Shown here: piece by piece, positions 1-7,728 of the stretch
Layout: each line of letters opens with the position of its first letter
Position numbering within the stretch: the stretch's first letter is position 1
Assembly: GCA_020434585.1 (NCBI GenBank)
Contig: JAGRAN010000077.1
Span: 1 to 36,114 of the forward strand
DNA length: 36,114 nucleotides
Source of the DNA: Bdellovibrionales bacterium
GTDB taxonomy: Bacteria; Bdellovibrionota_C; UBA2361; SZUA-149; JAGRAN01
Reading direction: 5' to 3'
Notes under the pieces: model-generated
The model's input: the letters and a program-made list of their open reading frames with translations, nothing else
Told to the model about the DNA's origin: nothing
Database searches by the model: none
Made by a program: the position numbers and the translations under genes

Positions 1-1118
1 GCCTGATTGTGCTTAAGCTCCTGAGGTACTATCGCGTCAGAGGTAAAAACTTTCGCAATGTTCTAATAGTTGGAACAGGCAGGCAGGCGAGGGAAATTCA
101 TACCGAAATTGTTCGTCAACCGGAGTTGGGAATTCGGGTTGTCGGCTTCGTTGACTTGCGGGGCCGGGTCGAATCTGAAGCGGAGCTTGACGAAGTGCGC
201 GGACGCGCTTACCGAATTTACTCGCAAATGCAGCAGGCCGGGGAGACTTCTATGGTCTATGACCTGCCAGCGCGCGTAGTCGCCGATGCGGGGACCTTTG
301 AAGCTGCATTAAAGAAATACGCTGTCGATGAAGTCCTGTTCACTGATCCGATGCTGTATGCCCCCTTTGTAAAAGAACTCGCCGAGATTGCCGTCGACGA
401 AGGAGTTGGTGTTACGCTAGCGGCTGACTTTTTTGCCCTCGGTATAAAGAACTCTGACACCAGTTACTTCGGCTCGACTCCGCTGATACACTATCGCCCG
501 TCTCCCGGTGACACTTCGCGCCTGGTGCTGAAGCGAATTATCGACTTGTTTGTATCGGCGATCCTCCTGGTTGTACTGTCGCCGTTGTTTTTGCTTGTCG
601 CTGCCGCAATTAAACTAAGCAGTCCAGGTCCGATATTCTTTCGACAGAAGCGCATGGGGCTTAACGGGAGGACTTTTATCCTGCTTAAGTTTCGCTCGAT
701 GAAGGTCGGCGCCGACAAAATGCTCGAAGAACTGCGCAAGCATAATGAAATGCAGGGTCCGGTGTTTAAAATGACTGAAGACCCACGGGTGACGCCGCTC
801 GGCAAGCTGCTTAGGAAATACAGCATCGACGAACTGCCTCAGTTGTTTAATGTTTTGCTTGGTCAAATGAGTTTGGTCGGTCCGCGGCCTCCGCTACCCG
901 AAGAAGTGTCGCTCTACATGAGAAAGCAGCGTCGGAGGTTAAGTATGCGCCCCGGCTTGACCTGCACCTGGCAGGTGAGCGGCCGCAACGAAATACCTGA
1001 CTTTGAAGAGTGGGCGAGGCTCGACCTTGAATACATCGATAACTGGTCGCTCAAGCGCGATTTTAAGCTGATGCTTAAGACCATACCCGCGGTGCTTTCA
1101 GGATCTGGTGCGAGCTGA
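1..1118 (+). CDS. Polyprenyl glycosylphosphotransferase (bacterial sugar transferase), 5' end beyond the window
   Basis: This enzyme family transfers a sugar-1-phosphate from a nucleotide sugar to undecaprenyl phosphate at the inner membrane, starting exopolysaccharide or O-antigen units. The first in-frame start is GTG at 9, but the frame is open to the left edge and the usual N-terminal block of membrane helices is missing, so the gene is probably cut by the window. The visible part starts with a Rossmann-like region (NVLIVGTGRQA, about residues 18-28). It continues with a membrane hairpin near residues 178-200 and the catalytic domain. Family motifs are present: KRIIDLF, FRQKRMGLNG, KFRSMK, SIDELPQLFNVL, MSLVGPRP, GLTCTWQVSGR and the C-terminal WSLKRDFKLM. 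Its stop lies one base from the stop of the convergent gene at 1120. Glycosyltransferase genes nearby support an exopolysaccharide role. Confidence 0.93.
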   Translation, partial: LIVLKLLRYYRVRGKNFRNVLIVGTGRQAREIHTEIVRQPELGIRVVGFVDLRGRVESEAELDEVRGRAYRIYSQMQQAGETSMVYDLPARVVADAGTFEAALKKYAVDEVLFTDPMLYAPFVKELAEIAVDEGVGVTLAADFFALGIKNSDTSYFGSTPLIHYRPSPGDTSRLVLKRIIDLFVSAILLVVLSPLFLLVAAAIKLSSPGPIFFRQKRMGLNGRTFILLKFRSMKVGADKMLEELRKHNEMQGPVFKMTEDPRVTPLGKLLRKYSIDELPQLFNVLLGQMSLVGPRPPLPEEVSLYMRKQRRRLSMRPGLTCTWQVSGRNEIPDFEEWARLDLEYIDNWSLKRDFKLMLKTIPAVLSGSGAS

Positions 1119-1119
1119 G

Positions 1120-1731
1120 TTACGCTGCGATGCGGCGTGTTAGCCCGTGATCGATTTCGTCGATAAGCGAGCGGATATGGGGAACCCAGTCCTCAATGGC
1201 TCGGTGGGGGAGCGGGTCCTCGTCGATTAGCGCTTCTAGGCAGTTGTCGCGCATCGGAACAGCGGCCGTTAGTTTCTCCTCCGCTATCAGCAGCTGAGAG
1301 TGCCCACCGTTTTCAGTTAGTTTTCGAATTAAGCGCAGATGGTTTTCTGCGGACATAACGATTCTACGTAAAGTTCCTAACAGCTCGATGCAGTGCGGTG
1401 AAATCGAGCGAGTTCCTGATTCCAAGGCAGACTCGAAGCGCCAGATGTTGGCTTTCGCTTCGTCAATCAGCTGTTCTAATGGCAGAAGTCGGCTCTGAAA
1501 GCCTCGGCGCAGCTGCTTTTTTGATGAGCTGCCGAGAACCAACATATGGATTGAATAACCGACAATCGACAGCAGGACGACAGCAAGCACGGCCAATAGG
1601 CACAGCGCAAAGACTGTGTGAGTGCCGGGGCCTACAGCTAGCGCAGAGCTAACGCCGCCAATCATGGCGCTAAACTCAGCCGAGCCTCGCTCGGAACCCC
1701 AAGTTGGGTTTTTGCGTCTTGGACGCGTCAT
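1120..1731 (-). CDS. Hypothetical single-pass membrane protein
   Basis: I do not recognise a family. The 203-residue product has a basic N-terminus, a strongly hydrophobic segment at about residues 38-70 (FALCLLAVLAVVLLSIVGYSI), and then a mostly helical, charged region of about 130 residues with coiled-coil character. The soluble part probably faces the cytoplasm, given the basic N-terminus before the helix, but that is inference. The ATG at 1731 is the first start after the in-frame stop. It is convergent with the sugar transferase, and no terminator is visible in the single base between the two stops. Confidence 0.6.
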   Translation of the reverse strand: MTRPRRKNPTWGSERGSAEFSAMIGGVSSALAVGPGTHTVFALCLLAVLAVVLLSIVGYSIHMLVLGSSSKKQLRRGFQSRLLPLEQLIDEAKANIWRFESALESGTRSISPHCIELLGTLRRIVMSAENHLRLIRKLTENGGHSQLLIAEEKLTAAVPMRDNCLEALIDEDPLPHRAIEDWVPHIRSLIDEIDHGLTRRIAA

Positions 1732-1884
1732 CAGTAAGCACTCCGCAAGTCGTATCTGAAGCAGCTAAGCACCCCAGAATACTATAGTTAAGCCTGCTGC
1801 TATATGAATTGCACAATCCGTGCCGAATCGGTTGGAACCTGTCCGGATTGTCAGGAACCAAAAGGGAATGCCTGGCAAAAAATA

Positions 1885-1920
1885 AAAAAGCCGGGCTCTT
1901 TTGATTGAGCCCGGCTTTTT
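1885..1920. terminator. Bidirectional rho-independent terminator
   Basis: A perfect stem has arms at 1885-1898 and 1907-1920 (GC-rich core CCGGGCTC/GAGCCCGG) with an 8-base loop. It carries an A-run on the left and a T-run on the right, so it can work on both strands. It lies directly downstream of the dsbA-like gene, which is transcribed leftward. Confidence 0.9.
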
Positions 1921-1942
1921 AAGCTGTATAGGAGCGGCCGGC

Positions 1943-2725
1943 TTACTTCTTCGCCATGCGCTCTTTCCACTTGTCTACCAGCTCTTTGAAGTATGGCAGC
2001 GGACGGGCGCCTCGCACCTGTACGCCGTTTACAAAGAAGCCCGGAGTTCCGCGGACACCGAGCTGAGTGGCAACGGCCATGTCGTCGGCGACCTGCTTTT
2101 CATAAGCTTCGTTGTTCATATCCTTCTTGAACTTATCCACGTCTAGCTCAAGCTTGGTAGCGATTTCAATGAACTTTGCTTCCGTAAGAGACTCTTGGTT
2201 CTCAAAGAGTTCGTCGTGAAATTCCCAGAATTTGCCCTGCTGCTGAGCTGCAATTGCTGCTACGGCTGCTGGCTTGGCTTGCTGATGGAACGGAAGCGGC
2301 AAGTGCTTGAAGACGATTTTTACGTCGTCGGGGTATTCTTTAAGCAGGTCTTTCATCACCTGGTTGCCACGCTTACAGAATGGGCATTGGAAATCGGAAA
2401 ATTCAACCACGGTTATCGGAGCGTTTTCCTTACCGATTACCGGGCTGCCGGCAACGTCAATTTTGACTGGATTTTCGAACTGCTCTTCCATGCGCTGCAC
2501 TTCCTGCTGCTCAGCAAGAGCTTGCTGCTCTTCGCGCTTTTTGCGGAAAAACTTTTCCAGTGCAGTTCCAACCTTTTCCAGATTCTCATCACTTTCAAGA
2601 TAAGAATCCATCAACTTGTTAAACTGGTCCTGATCCATTGCTGCAGCACGGCGTGGAACGCCCGTGATGAGAAGCGCTGCTGCACAGGCGGCAATCGTTA
2701 GACGTTTTGAAAACATGAGATTCAT
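1943..2725 (-). CDS. DsbA-family thiol:disulfide oxidoreductase, exported
   Basis: This is a periplasmic thioredoxin-fold oxidoreductase of the DsbA/BdbD/Com1 type, expected to introduce or shuffle disulfide bonds. The product is 260 residues. A signal peptide is evident (KR followed by LTIAACAAALLITGV, cleavage near AAA-MDQ at about residue 29). A charged helical segment of about 60 residues follows, and then the thioredoxin fold starting at ENAPITVVEFSDF. The active-site CPFC is at residues 114-117. The cis-proline loop is present as GVRGTPGFFVNG. The helical insert with FWEFHDELFENQ is typical of DsbA proteins. A bidirectional terminator follows the gene and a sigma-70-like promoter precedes it, so it is probably transcribed alone. 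Its natural substrate and electron partner cannot be told from the sequence. Confidence 0.93.
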   Translation of the reverse strand: MNLMFSKRLTIAACAAALLITGVPRRAAAMDQDQFNKLMDSYLESDENLEKVGTALEKFFRKKREEQQALAEQQEVQRMEEQFENPVKIDVAGSPVIGKENAPITVVEFSDFQCPFCKRGNQVMKDLLKEYPDDVKIVFKHLPLPFHQQAKPAAVAAIAAQQQGKFWEFHDELFENQESLTEAKFIEIATKLELDVDKFKKDMNNEAYEKQVADDMAVATQLGVRGTPGFFVNGVQVRGARPLPYFKELVDKWKERMAKK

Positions 2726-2790
2726 GAATACAGTCCTTGCGTTGATTAAAACATCGAGCTGCCCGCAAGCGGCGTGCAGCCCATTCTCAA

Positions 2791-2820
2791 ACTATGAAGA
2801 TTCGACGCATAACGCGTCAA
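2791..2820 (-). promoter_or_regulatory. Putative sigma-70 promoter of the dsbA-like gene
   Basis: On the minus strand, TTGACG (2820-2815) and CATAGT (2796-2791) are separated by 18 bases. They match 5 of 6 and 4 of 6 consensus positions. The predicted start is about 60 bases upstream of the ATG at 2725. This was judged by eye only. Confidence 0.4.
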
Positions 2821-2842
2821 TTCGCTTCACTTTTTCTTATCG

Positions 2843-4534
2843 CTAAGCCAGTTCTTGCGCAATATTAAGCTCAATCATCGCCTTAATCAGTAGCCTGGAC
2901 GAGCGCTCGCGGATCCACTCATCCAAAGTGCTTTGATTGTAAGGGGTTGAGTGGGTAAGCACTCCTAGGTCAACTCGAGCCGCATCGTCCGGAGATCTGA
3001 GTAATTCGATGGCCAAATGCGGGCTGCCGATCAGTTCTTCGTACAATTCTTGGCCGACTTCGCAGTTTACAACGAGGGGTCTCAATTCTTCCTGGCAAAG
3101 CACACACAGCGCGATCCCAGCGTGCGCTGCTGCGGAGAGTTGGGTGCGCAGGCGCAGCAAATCAAGCAGACCGTCAGACTCAGCGACAAAGCTAAGGGCT
3201 AGGTCACAGTTGCTAAGCACGTACATCAAGGAATGTTCAAATGCTGCTTCGCCGAGTCCAGCTTCGTTGCGCAGGTCAATAATGCGCAAGTTGAAGTTGT
3301 CTTTGAGACCGAGGTTAATTCGGTCGGCAAATTCGCGTTCGGCTGCGTTTTCACAAAGCACTACAAAAGTGCATGAGCGTTGGGTGCTGATTAAGCTAAT
3401 CGCCGCATTGAGCTTCCACGGGTCAAGCTCAGCCGGAGCGAATATCAGCGCGCAGTTTCGGGTGCCCTGAGCAGGATTGACCGAGCGGTAGTCGCTGTCT
3501 CTAGCCCGAAGCAGGAGAGGGCGCGAGAGCAGTGGCGGCAGCAGGACCGTCTGAGCACCTCGTGCGGAAGAAAGCTGATAAATTTCTGACTGCTCTGCGA
3601 CGAACAGGCGCTGAGCCGCACTGCGGTTCTGCGTCATCTTCAGAGCCACTCGCACTTGCAAGCCTAGCTTTTCGGCAAGACTCTGGACTTCGGCTGCGTC
3701 GTTTAGGTTATGCTGAGAAAGCAGGTTCTGCTTTAGCTGCCTGGTTCGTAGAAAGGCCGTGCTGAGCATGGCGGCTTCGCCCGAAACTTTCTCAGCGGGA
3801 AGCTTTGAGGTGATGCTGTTGCTATGCAGTCTGTAACTGTAAAGCATTTCATCGCTGTCTAAATGTGCCAGCTCTGCGAGCAGTGCAAGGCGCAGGGCAA
3901 ATTCGAAATCCTCAGTGCCGAGTAGTTTTTCGTTTAGGTTTCCGGCCATCCGCCACAATGCAGTGCGGCTTAAGTTGCAAATGCCAACGAAATTATCGCT
4001 ATCGAAACCCAAAGAGTCCGCGGCTATCGGCAAAAAAAGCTGACTTGGTGCGCTTAGACTATGGTTGTGAGGACGGTAACTGCCGTCGACTACAGCGTCG
4101 CCGCTTGCGTTGATTAGCTCCATGTTGGCGTAGGTCAAGCCCACAGCGGGGTTGGACATCAGGAAGTCTGCCATTTTGTCCAAGGCGCCAGGTTTGAATG
4201 CGTCGTCAGCAGCGATCCTTGTCGAAAACAGCCCCTGCGCAAGCTGTGCGGCCTTGTTCATTGCAGCGGCAGCTCCACGATTTTCCTGATAACAATACTT
4301 AACGTTGGGTCGCCCCAGCAGCGGCTCGAGTGCTGTTTTGACTTCTGGCCCTGAGCCGTCATCGACGATGACCAGTTCTACCGGGTAACGCTGAGTATCT
4401 AGTGCCGACTGCGCGGCGTGGATAACCGTATGGGCGTGATTGTAAACAGGAAGCAGCACGCTGACTTTCGGCAAAGTCCAGGGCGGGGTGCGCAGTGCGG
4501 CGGTTAGGCGCGTAAATTCGCGTCGGCGTTTCAT
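2843..4534 (-). CDS. Glycosyltransferase family 2 with uncharacterised C-terminal domain
   Basis: The first 250 or so residues are a GT-A-fold family 2 glycosyltransferase. It opens with VSVLLPVYNHAHTV, has the nucleotide-sugar motif VIVDDGSG, the acidic AADDAF (DXD equivalent) and the acceptor-site-like GTEDFEFALRL. Such enzymes move a sugar from a nucleotide sugar to a growing glycan or lipid-linked acceptor in the cytoplasm. The protein is 563 residues, well over the single domain. The remaining 300 or so residues form a soluble alpha/beta-looking region that I cannot assign. The ATG at 4534 is followed at once by charged residues, with no signal peptide or membrane helix. It belongs with the polysaccharide genes around it; donor and acceptor are unknown. 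Confidence 0.88.
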   Translation of the reverse strand: MKRRREFTRLTAALRTPPWTLPKVSVLLPVYNHAHTVIHAAQSALDTQRYPVELVIVDDGSGPEVKTALEPLLGRPNVKYCYQENRGAAAAMNKAAQLAQGLFSTRIAADDAFKPGALDKMADFLMSNPAVGLTYANMELINASGDAVVDGSYRPHNHSLSAPSQLFLPIAADSLGFDSDNFVGICNLSRTALWRMAGNLNEKLLGTEDFEFALRLALLAELAHLDSDEMLYSYRLHSNSITSKLPAEKVSGEAAMLSTAFLRTRQLKQNLLSQHNLNDAAEVQSLAEKLGLQVRVALKMTQNRSAAQRLFVAEQSEIYQLSSARGAQTVLLPPLLSRPLLLRARDSDYRSVNPAQGTRNCALIFAPAELDPWKLNAAISLISTQRSCTFVVLCENAAEREFADRINLGLKDNFNLRIIDLRNEAGLGEAAFEHSLMYVLSNCDLALSFVAESDGLLDLLRLRTQLSAAAHAGIALCVLCQEELRPLVVNCEVGQELYEELIGSPHLAIELLRSPDDAARVDLGVLTHSTPYNQSTLDEWIRERSSRLLIKAMIELNIAQELA

Positions 4535-4626
4535 GGAGGCGTATTCTAATCACGCCCGCGCAATTTGGACAGTCGGTTGTGTTAGAGCAGTCCATCTGAG
4601 ATGTATTGAAGCGAAAAGCTAGATAG

Positions 4627-4722
4627 GGCGCCAGCGGATCAGATTTGGTTGGGTGTCATGCCTACTGTTCTCGTCGGTGGCTCCGCCTGGCGGCGGAGAG
4701 CCGGACAAAGGCCGCTGGCGCC
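4627..4722. repeat. 96-bp palindromic element with nested hairpin
   Basis: Perfect 11-bp inverted arms (GGCGCCAGCGG at 4627-4637 and its complement at 4712-4722) enclose a second stem (CTCCGCC at 4681-4687 with GGCGGAG at 4692-4698, loop TGGC). It lies between two divergent glycosyltransferase genes and just upstream of the putative promoter at 4743. It has no T-run, so it is not a simple terminator. It could be a structured RNA, a protein-binding palindrome or a dispersed repeat. Confidence 0.55.
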
Positions 4723-4742
4723 AAGAGAAGATACGTCGTAAC

Positions 4743-4772
4743 TTGCCGGAAACTTTAACCGAAACATATAAG
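4743..4772 (+). promoter_or_regulatory. Putative sigma-70 promoter of the DUF1972-type glycosyltransferase
   Basis: TTGCCG (4743-4748) and TATAAG (4767-4772) are separated by 18 bases, matching 4 of 6 and 5 of 6 consensus positions. The predicted leader is about 40 bases before the ATG at 4822. Judged by eye. Confidence 0.4.
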
Positions 4773-4821
4773 CGGCTAAAATCTCTTATTTTTGTCAGCT
4801 TTGCAGCTTGAGAGTGTTTGA

Positions 4822-6036
4822 ATGCGAATCGCGATCTGTGGAACTCGGGGTATTCCGGCCTGCTACGGCGGCTTCGAAACCTTTGCCGAAGAGTTGTCGA
4901 TTCGCCTAGTCAAGCGCGGGCACGAAGTTCGAGTGTATGGCCGTAAGCACGTCATTGATTACGATGAACCGACCTACCAAGGCGTGGAAATTTGCCTCCT
5001 GCCTGCTCCTCGTCACAAGTATTTCGAAACACCAGTTCACTCGTTGATTAGCTTCTTTCATTTGCTGTTTCATCGCGTTGACGTTGTTTTGGTCTGTAAC
5101 GCCGCAAATAGCCCATTCGTGTGGCTGCTGCGTCTGGCAGGCCTTCCGGTGGCGGTAAACGTCGATGGGATCGAGCGCAGAAGGGCGAAATGGAACTTTG
5201 TTGGTCGGCTATGGTACTGGCTCGGAGAGCGCTGCTCGGTGTGGTTTGCTACCAGAATCGTTGCTGATGCGGACGTTATCGCAGAGTATTACCGCGAGCA
5301 GTACGGAGCAGACAGCTCTGTAATTCGCTACGGATATTCGCTGACAGCTGAAGCGGCGGCGCAGTCCAAGGCGGATGGTGACGGGAAACATCTCGATTTC
5401 CTCAACGAAAACCCGCTGTTTTCTGAGCTGGGTATCCGCGTCGATTCATACATTCTCTTTGTCAGTCGACTGGAGCCCGAAAACAACGCCCACGTTGTGA
5501 TTGATGCCTTTAACGGCCTGCCGGAAGAACTGCGCCGCCGCTGTCCGCTGCTAGTTGTAGGGGATGCTCCCTATGCCCGGGAGTACATTGATTCTCTGCA
5601 TCAGATGGCCTGCGACGAGGTCGTTTTTGCAGGGTATCGGTTTCGTGAGGCTTATATCGCCCTGCAGCTAGGTGCGGCAATCTATGTTCAGGCTACCGAA
5701 GTTGGCGGAACTCACCCCGCACTTGTCGAGGCGATGGGTTTTGCGAATTGTATTGTTGTTAACGGAACGCCAGAAAATACTGAAGTGATCGGCGATGCAG
5801 GACATGTCTACTCCAAGAACGATTCGCAGATGCTGCGCCGTACTTTTTCACGACTGCTTTCTGATGTTGATTCGATCGGAGCGTCGCGTCGCGCGGCGCG
5901 CACTCGAGCAAAACAGCTCTTTTCCTGGGACAATATAACCAGTGATTACGAACGCTTATTTGAAAGTTTGCGCTGCAGCTCACGCGGAGTACCTGCTGCG
6001 CATTCCGATCAAGCGACTGACACCGCTCAACGCTGA
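4822..6036 (+). CDS. GT4 glycosyltransferase with N-terminal DUF1972 signature (rhamnosyltransferase-like)
   Basis: The start ICGTRGIPACYGGFETFAEEL (about residues 4-24) is the hallmark of the DUF1972-type GT-B glycosyltransferases. Characterised members of that group add rhamnose or related sugars in capsule and O-antigen assembly. The C-terminal half has the GT4 donor-site pattern: FVSRLEPENN, then VQATEVGGTHPALVEAMGF with the E-x7-E spacing. The length of 404 residues is normal for the family. It is cytoplasmic or peripherally membrane-bound, with no signal peptide. Sugar specificity cannot be read from the sequence. It is divergent from the GT2 gene and separated from it by the palindromic element, so the two probably have separate promoters but a shared role in surface glycan synthesis. 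Confidence 0.9.
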   Translation: MRIAICGTRGIPACYGGFETFAEELSIRLVKRGHEVRVYGRKHVIDYDEPTYQGVEICLLPAPRHKYFETPVHSLISFFHLLFHRVDVVLVCNAANSPFVWLLRLAGLPVAVNVDGIERRRAKWNFVGRLWYWLGERCSVWFATRIVADADVIAEYYREQYGADSSVIRYGYSLTAEAAAQSKADGDGKHLDFLNENPLFSELGIRVDSYILFVSRLEPENNAHVVIDAFNGLPEELRRRCPLLVVGDAPYAREYIDSLHQMACDEVVFAGYRFREAYIALQLGAAIYVQATEVGGTHPALVEAMGFANCIVVNGTPENTEVIGDAGHVYSKNDSQMLRRTFSRLLSDVDSIGASRRAARTRAKQLFSWDNITSDYERLFESLRCSSRGVPAAHSDQATDTAQR

Positions 6037-6117
6037 CCCTCGTTTGAGCCCCTATTCATGGGGTTAAAACGGCCTCGCGCCGTCTTCAAAAAAATTGTTT
6101 TTTCTGTTCAAAGCCTC

Positions 6118-6146
6118 TTGACCTTGTGTTCGCAAGCGTTTACGAA
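6118..6146 (+). promoter_or_regulatory. Weak sigma-70-like promoter candidate for the HU-like gene
   Basis: TTGACC (6118-6123) is followed after 17 bases by TACGAA (6141-6146). The -35 is good but the -10 is poor. It would give a leader of about 95 bases before the GTG at 6247. Confidence 0.25.
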
Positions 6147-6246
6147 GGGTTTTGTTAGCTTTGTTTATGCCCGTGAGAAGCTGCTCGAATGCTTTTTCAG
6201 CCTTTTCTCAGGGGAAATCAGTCCAACCCATTAGACGAGGTGCTCT

Positions 6247-6888
6247 GTGGCTACCAAGAAAAAAGCAACAAAACGTAAACCGGCAGCGCGTAAAAAGACT
6301 GCCATGAAGACCACAGCGCGTAAGAAACCAGCAGCAAAAAAGTCTGCCAAGAGCAAGTCCAGCACCCGCAAGAAGACCGCGGCAAAAAAGACTACTCGCA
6401 AGTCGACAGCTGCTCGTAAACCTGCGCGCGCGAAAACCACTGCGAGCAAAATGGCTAAGAAAAAGCCTGCTGCAAGCAAGAAAATGGCTGCGAAGAAGAC
6501 TGCGAAGAAGCCGGCTGCAACTGTTAAAAAAGTTGAAGTCAAACAAGTCGCTGTTCCAGTTCCTCCGAAGAAGCCAGTACTTGTTAAGCCGAAAAACACG
6601 GCCACTAATCAGTACACTCAGAGTGAATTATTCGACTGCATTCAAAATTACTGCGGATTCAACTCTCGCAAAGAAGCGAAAGAGTTTTATGAAAGTTTCG
6701 CAGGAATGCTGCATGCCAGCCTCAAGGGAGGATTTAAGATTCCTCTGCCGGGCCTCGGAAAGCTCCAGGTTCGCCGCACTAAGGCTCGTATGGGAATTAA
6801 CCCGGCGACTCGCGAGCCGATTAAAATTCCGGCGAAGAAAAAGGTCGCTTTTACGGCAAACAAAGCGCTTAAAGAAGCAGTTCTTTAG
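6247..6888 (+). CDS. HU/IHF-family DNA-binding protein with long lysine-rich N-terminal tail
   Basis: This is a predicted nucleoid-associated protein. The start is GTG at 6247, preceded by GAGG at about 7 bases. Residues 1-100 or so are a low-complexity tail of Lys, Ala, Thr and Arg with histone H1-like AKKxxA repeats. A Pro/Val linker follows (VAVPVPPKKP), and residues 120-213 resemble the HU/IHF fold. That part has an N-terminal helical segment with NSRKEAKEFYESFAGML, then FKIPLPGLGKLQVRR, a basic beta-arm region with GINPATREPIKIPAKK, and the closing VAFTANKALKEAVL. Actinobacterial HupB-type proteins have the tail at the C-terminus, whereas Deinococcus HU has a short N-terminal one, so this arrangement is the less common one. 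A strong terminator follows, so it is transcribed alone or ends its unit. Confidence 0.88.
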   Translation: MATKKKATKRKPAARKKTAMKTTARKKPAAKKSAKSKSSTRKKTAAKKTTRKSTAARKPARAKTTASKMAKKKPAASKKMAAKKTAKKPAATVKKVEVKQVAVPVPPKKPVLVKPKNTATNQYTQSELFDCIQNYCGFNSRKEAKEFYESFAGMLHASLKGGFKIPLPGLGKLQVRRTKARMGINPATREPIKIPAKKKVAFTANKALKEAVL

Positions 6889-6914
6889 GTCATCGCCGAC
6901 TGCGATTTCTCAGG

Positions 6915-6949
6915 AAACGGCTCGAAACCGCTGGTTTCGGGCCGTTTTT
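6915..6949 (+). terminator. Strong rho-independent terminator after the HU-like gene
   Basis: A 15-pair stem (6915-6929 with 6933-6947, one T-G wobble, loop GCT) ends in a run of five T at 6945-6949. It lies 27 bases after the stop codon. Confidence 0.9.
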
Positions 6950-7029
6950 CGTTAGAGCAACTGTGTTGTCATTCATCGTGCTCCCATGTTTAGATATGGG
7001 CGCCGTGGATAATGAAGAAGGGGGGATCA

Positions 7030-7518
7030 ATGGCAAACCGACTATCACTTCTCGCTGTTGTCAGCGCATTGTTTATTTGGACCGGAACAGCAAGCGCAGC
7101 CCCCAGAGGCAAGGTCTATACAGCTCTCTCAGTGCGGCACGCCGATGTATCTACAGCGAAGCTCACTCAGCTAGCCGGTGGGGAAAACCAGCTCGTTTCG
7201 GAACTGCTAACTCTTCGGCGCGACGACTCCCAGCCCTTCATTTCGACGCGCAGCGAGAAGCTGCTGCTCGAATTCGCTGCCCGCGATGAGGTTAGCGCGG
7301 CACTAGAGGCTGACCTGCGAGATCCAGAGATGGCCGGTCTGGCCCGAATTATCGCCGTGTATATCGACGATGTGCCTAATCCAGAAATACGTAGGAACCT
7401 CGCTCTGTTAGCTATCGAGCGCAGTAAACGGGATTCAGCCTTCCTTCCTTACGCGCGCGGGTTAAAAGGCAGTAAAGACAAGGCCGTAGCTGAAATGGCC
7501 CGCAAGGCGCTTAACTAG
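7030..7518 (+). CDS. Small exported helical protein, unknown function
   Basis: I do not recognise the family. I prefer the ATG at 7030 over the in-frame ATG at 7012 because a purine-rich GAAGGGGGGA tract sits just before it, while nothing like a ribosome site precedes 7012. From 7030 the product is 162 residues, starting with a clear signal peptide (MANRLSLLAVVSALFIW, cleavage near ASA-APRG). The mature part is almost entirely helical. Paired helices such as LARIIAVYIDDVPNPEIRRN and EIRRNLALLAIERSKRD suggest a short HEAT-like or alpha-solenoid fold. It sits alone between a terminator and a possible promoter at 7661. Confidence 0.65.
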   Translation: MANRLSLLAVVSALFIWTGTASAAPRGKVYTALSVRHADVSTAKLTQLAGGENQLVSELLTLRRDDSQPFISTRSEKLLLEFAARDEVSAALEADLRDPEMAGLARIIAVYIDDVPNPEIRRNLALLAIERSKRDSAFLPYARGLKGSKDKAVAEMARKALN

Positions 7519-7660
7519 CGCGAGTCTGACATTGCAATTATCTGGAATTATTTTCATTCCCTAGTTGATTAAGGGGTCAAGGGCCCGCTATCCTTCCCAT
7601 TCATGTGCCCGGTTTTCATCCTTTACGGCGGCGCGCCGTATCGCTAATTGCTTATTAAAT

Positions 7661-7689
7661 TTGACAAAAACGCGCTATTCCTGTAGTAG
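7661..7689 (+). promoter_or_regulatory. Possible promoter upstream of the 622-residue membrane protein
   Basis: A perfect TTGACA at 7661-7666 is followed after 17 bases by TAGTAG (7684-7689), a poor -10. It is preceded by a 7-bp hairpin (7624-7630 with 7634-7640). The perfect -35 is the only strong part. Confidence 0.3.
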
Positions 7690-7728
7690 CTTAGTCGGAA
7701 AATAGGACTTCGGACGGCCGATAATTTA

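Noticed and set aside
2195-2701. 168-codon plus-strand frame opposite the dsbA-like gene
   Set aside because: The minus-strand frame has a signal peptide and CPFC motif; the opposite frame has no recognisable features.
6069-6103. Hairpin ACGGC/GCCGT followed by A/T runs after the DUF1972-type glycosyltransferase
   Set aside because: The stem is only 5 bp and is separated from the T-run by an A-run. It may be a weak terminator but is not strong enough to list.
6208-6605. Two hydrophobic/Cys-rich minus-strand frames opposite the lysine-rich tail
   Set aside because: They are complements of AAG/GCA-rich codons and have no ribosome site or homology that I recognise.
7717-7724. GCCGATAA, an exact match to the flagellar sigma-28 -10 element
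   Set aside because: It ends 4 bases before the GTG at 7729, so transcription would start inside the gene, and the -35 match is poor. Probably chance, despite the flagellin-like gene downstream.
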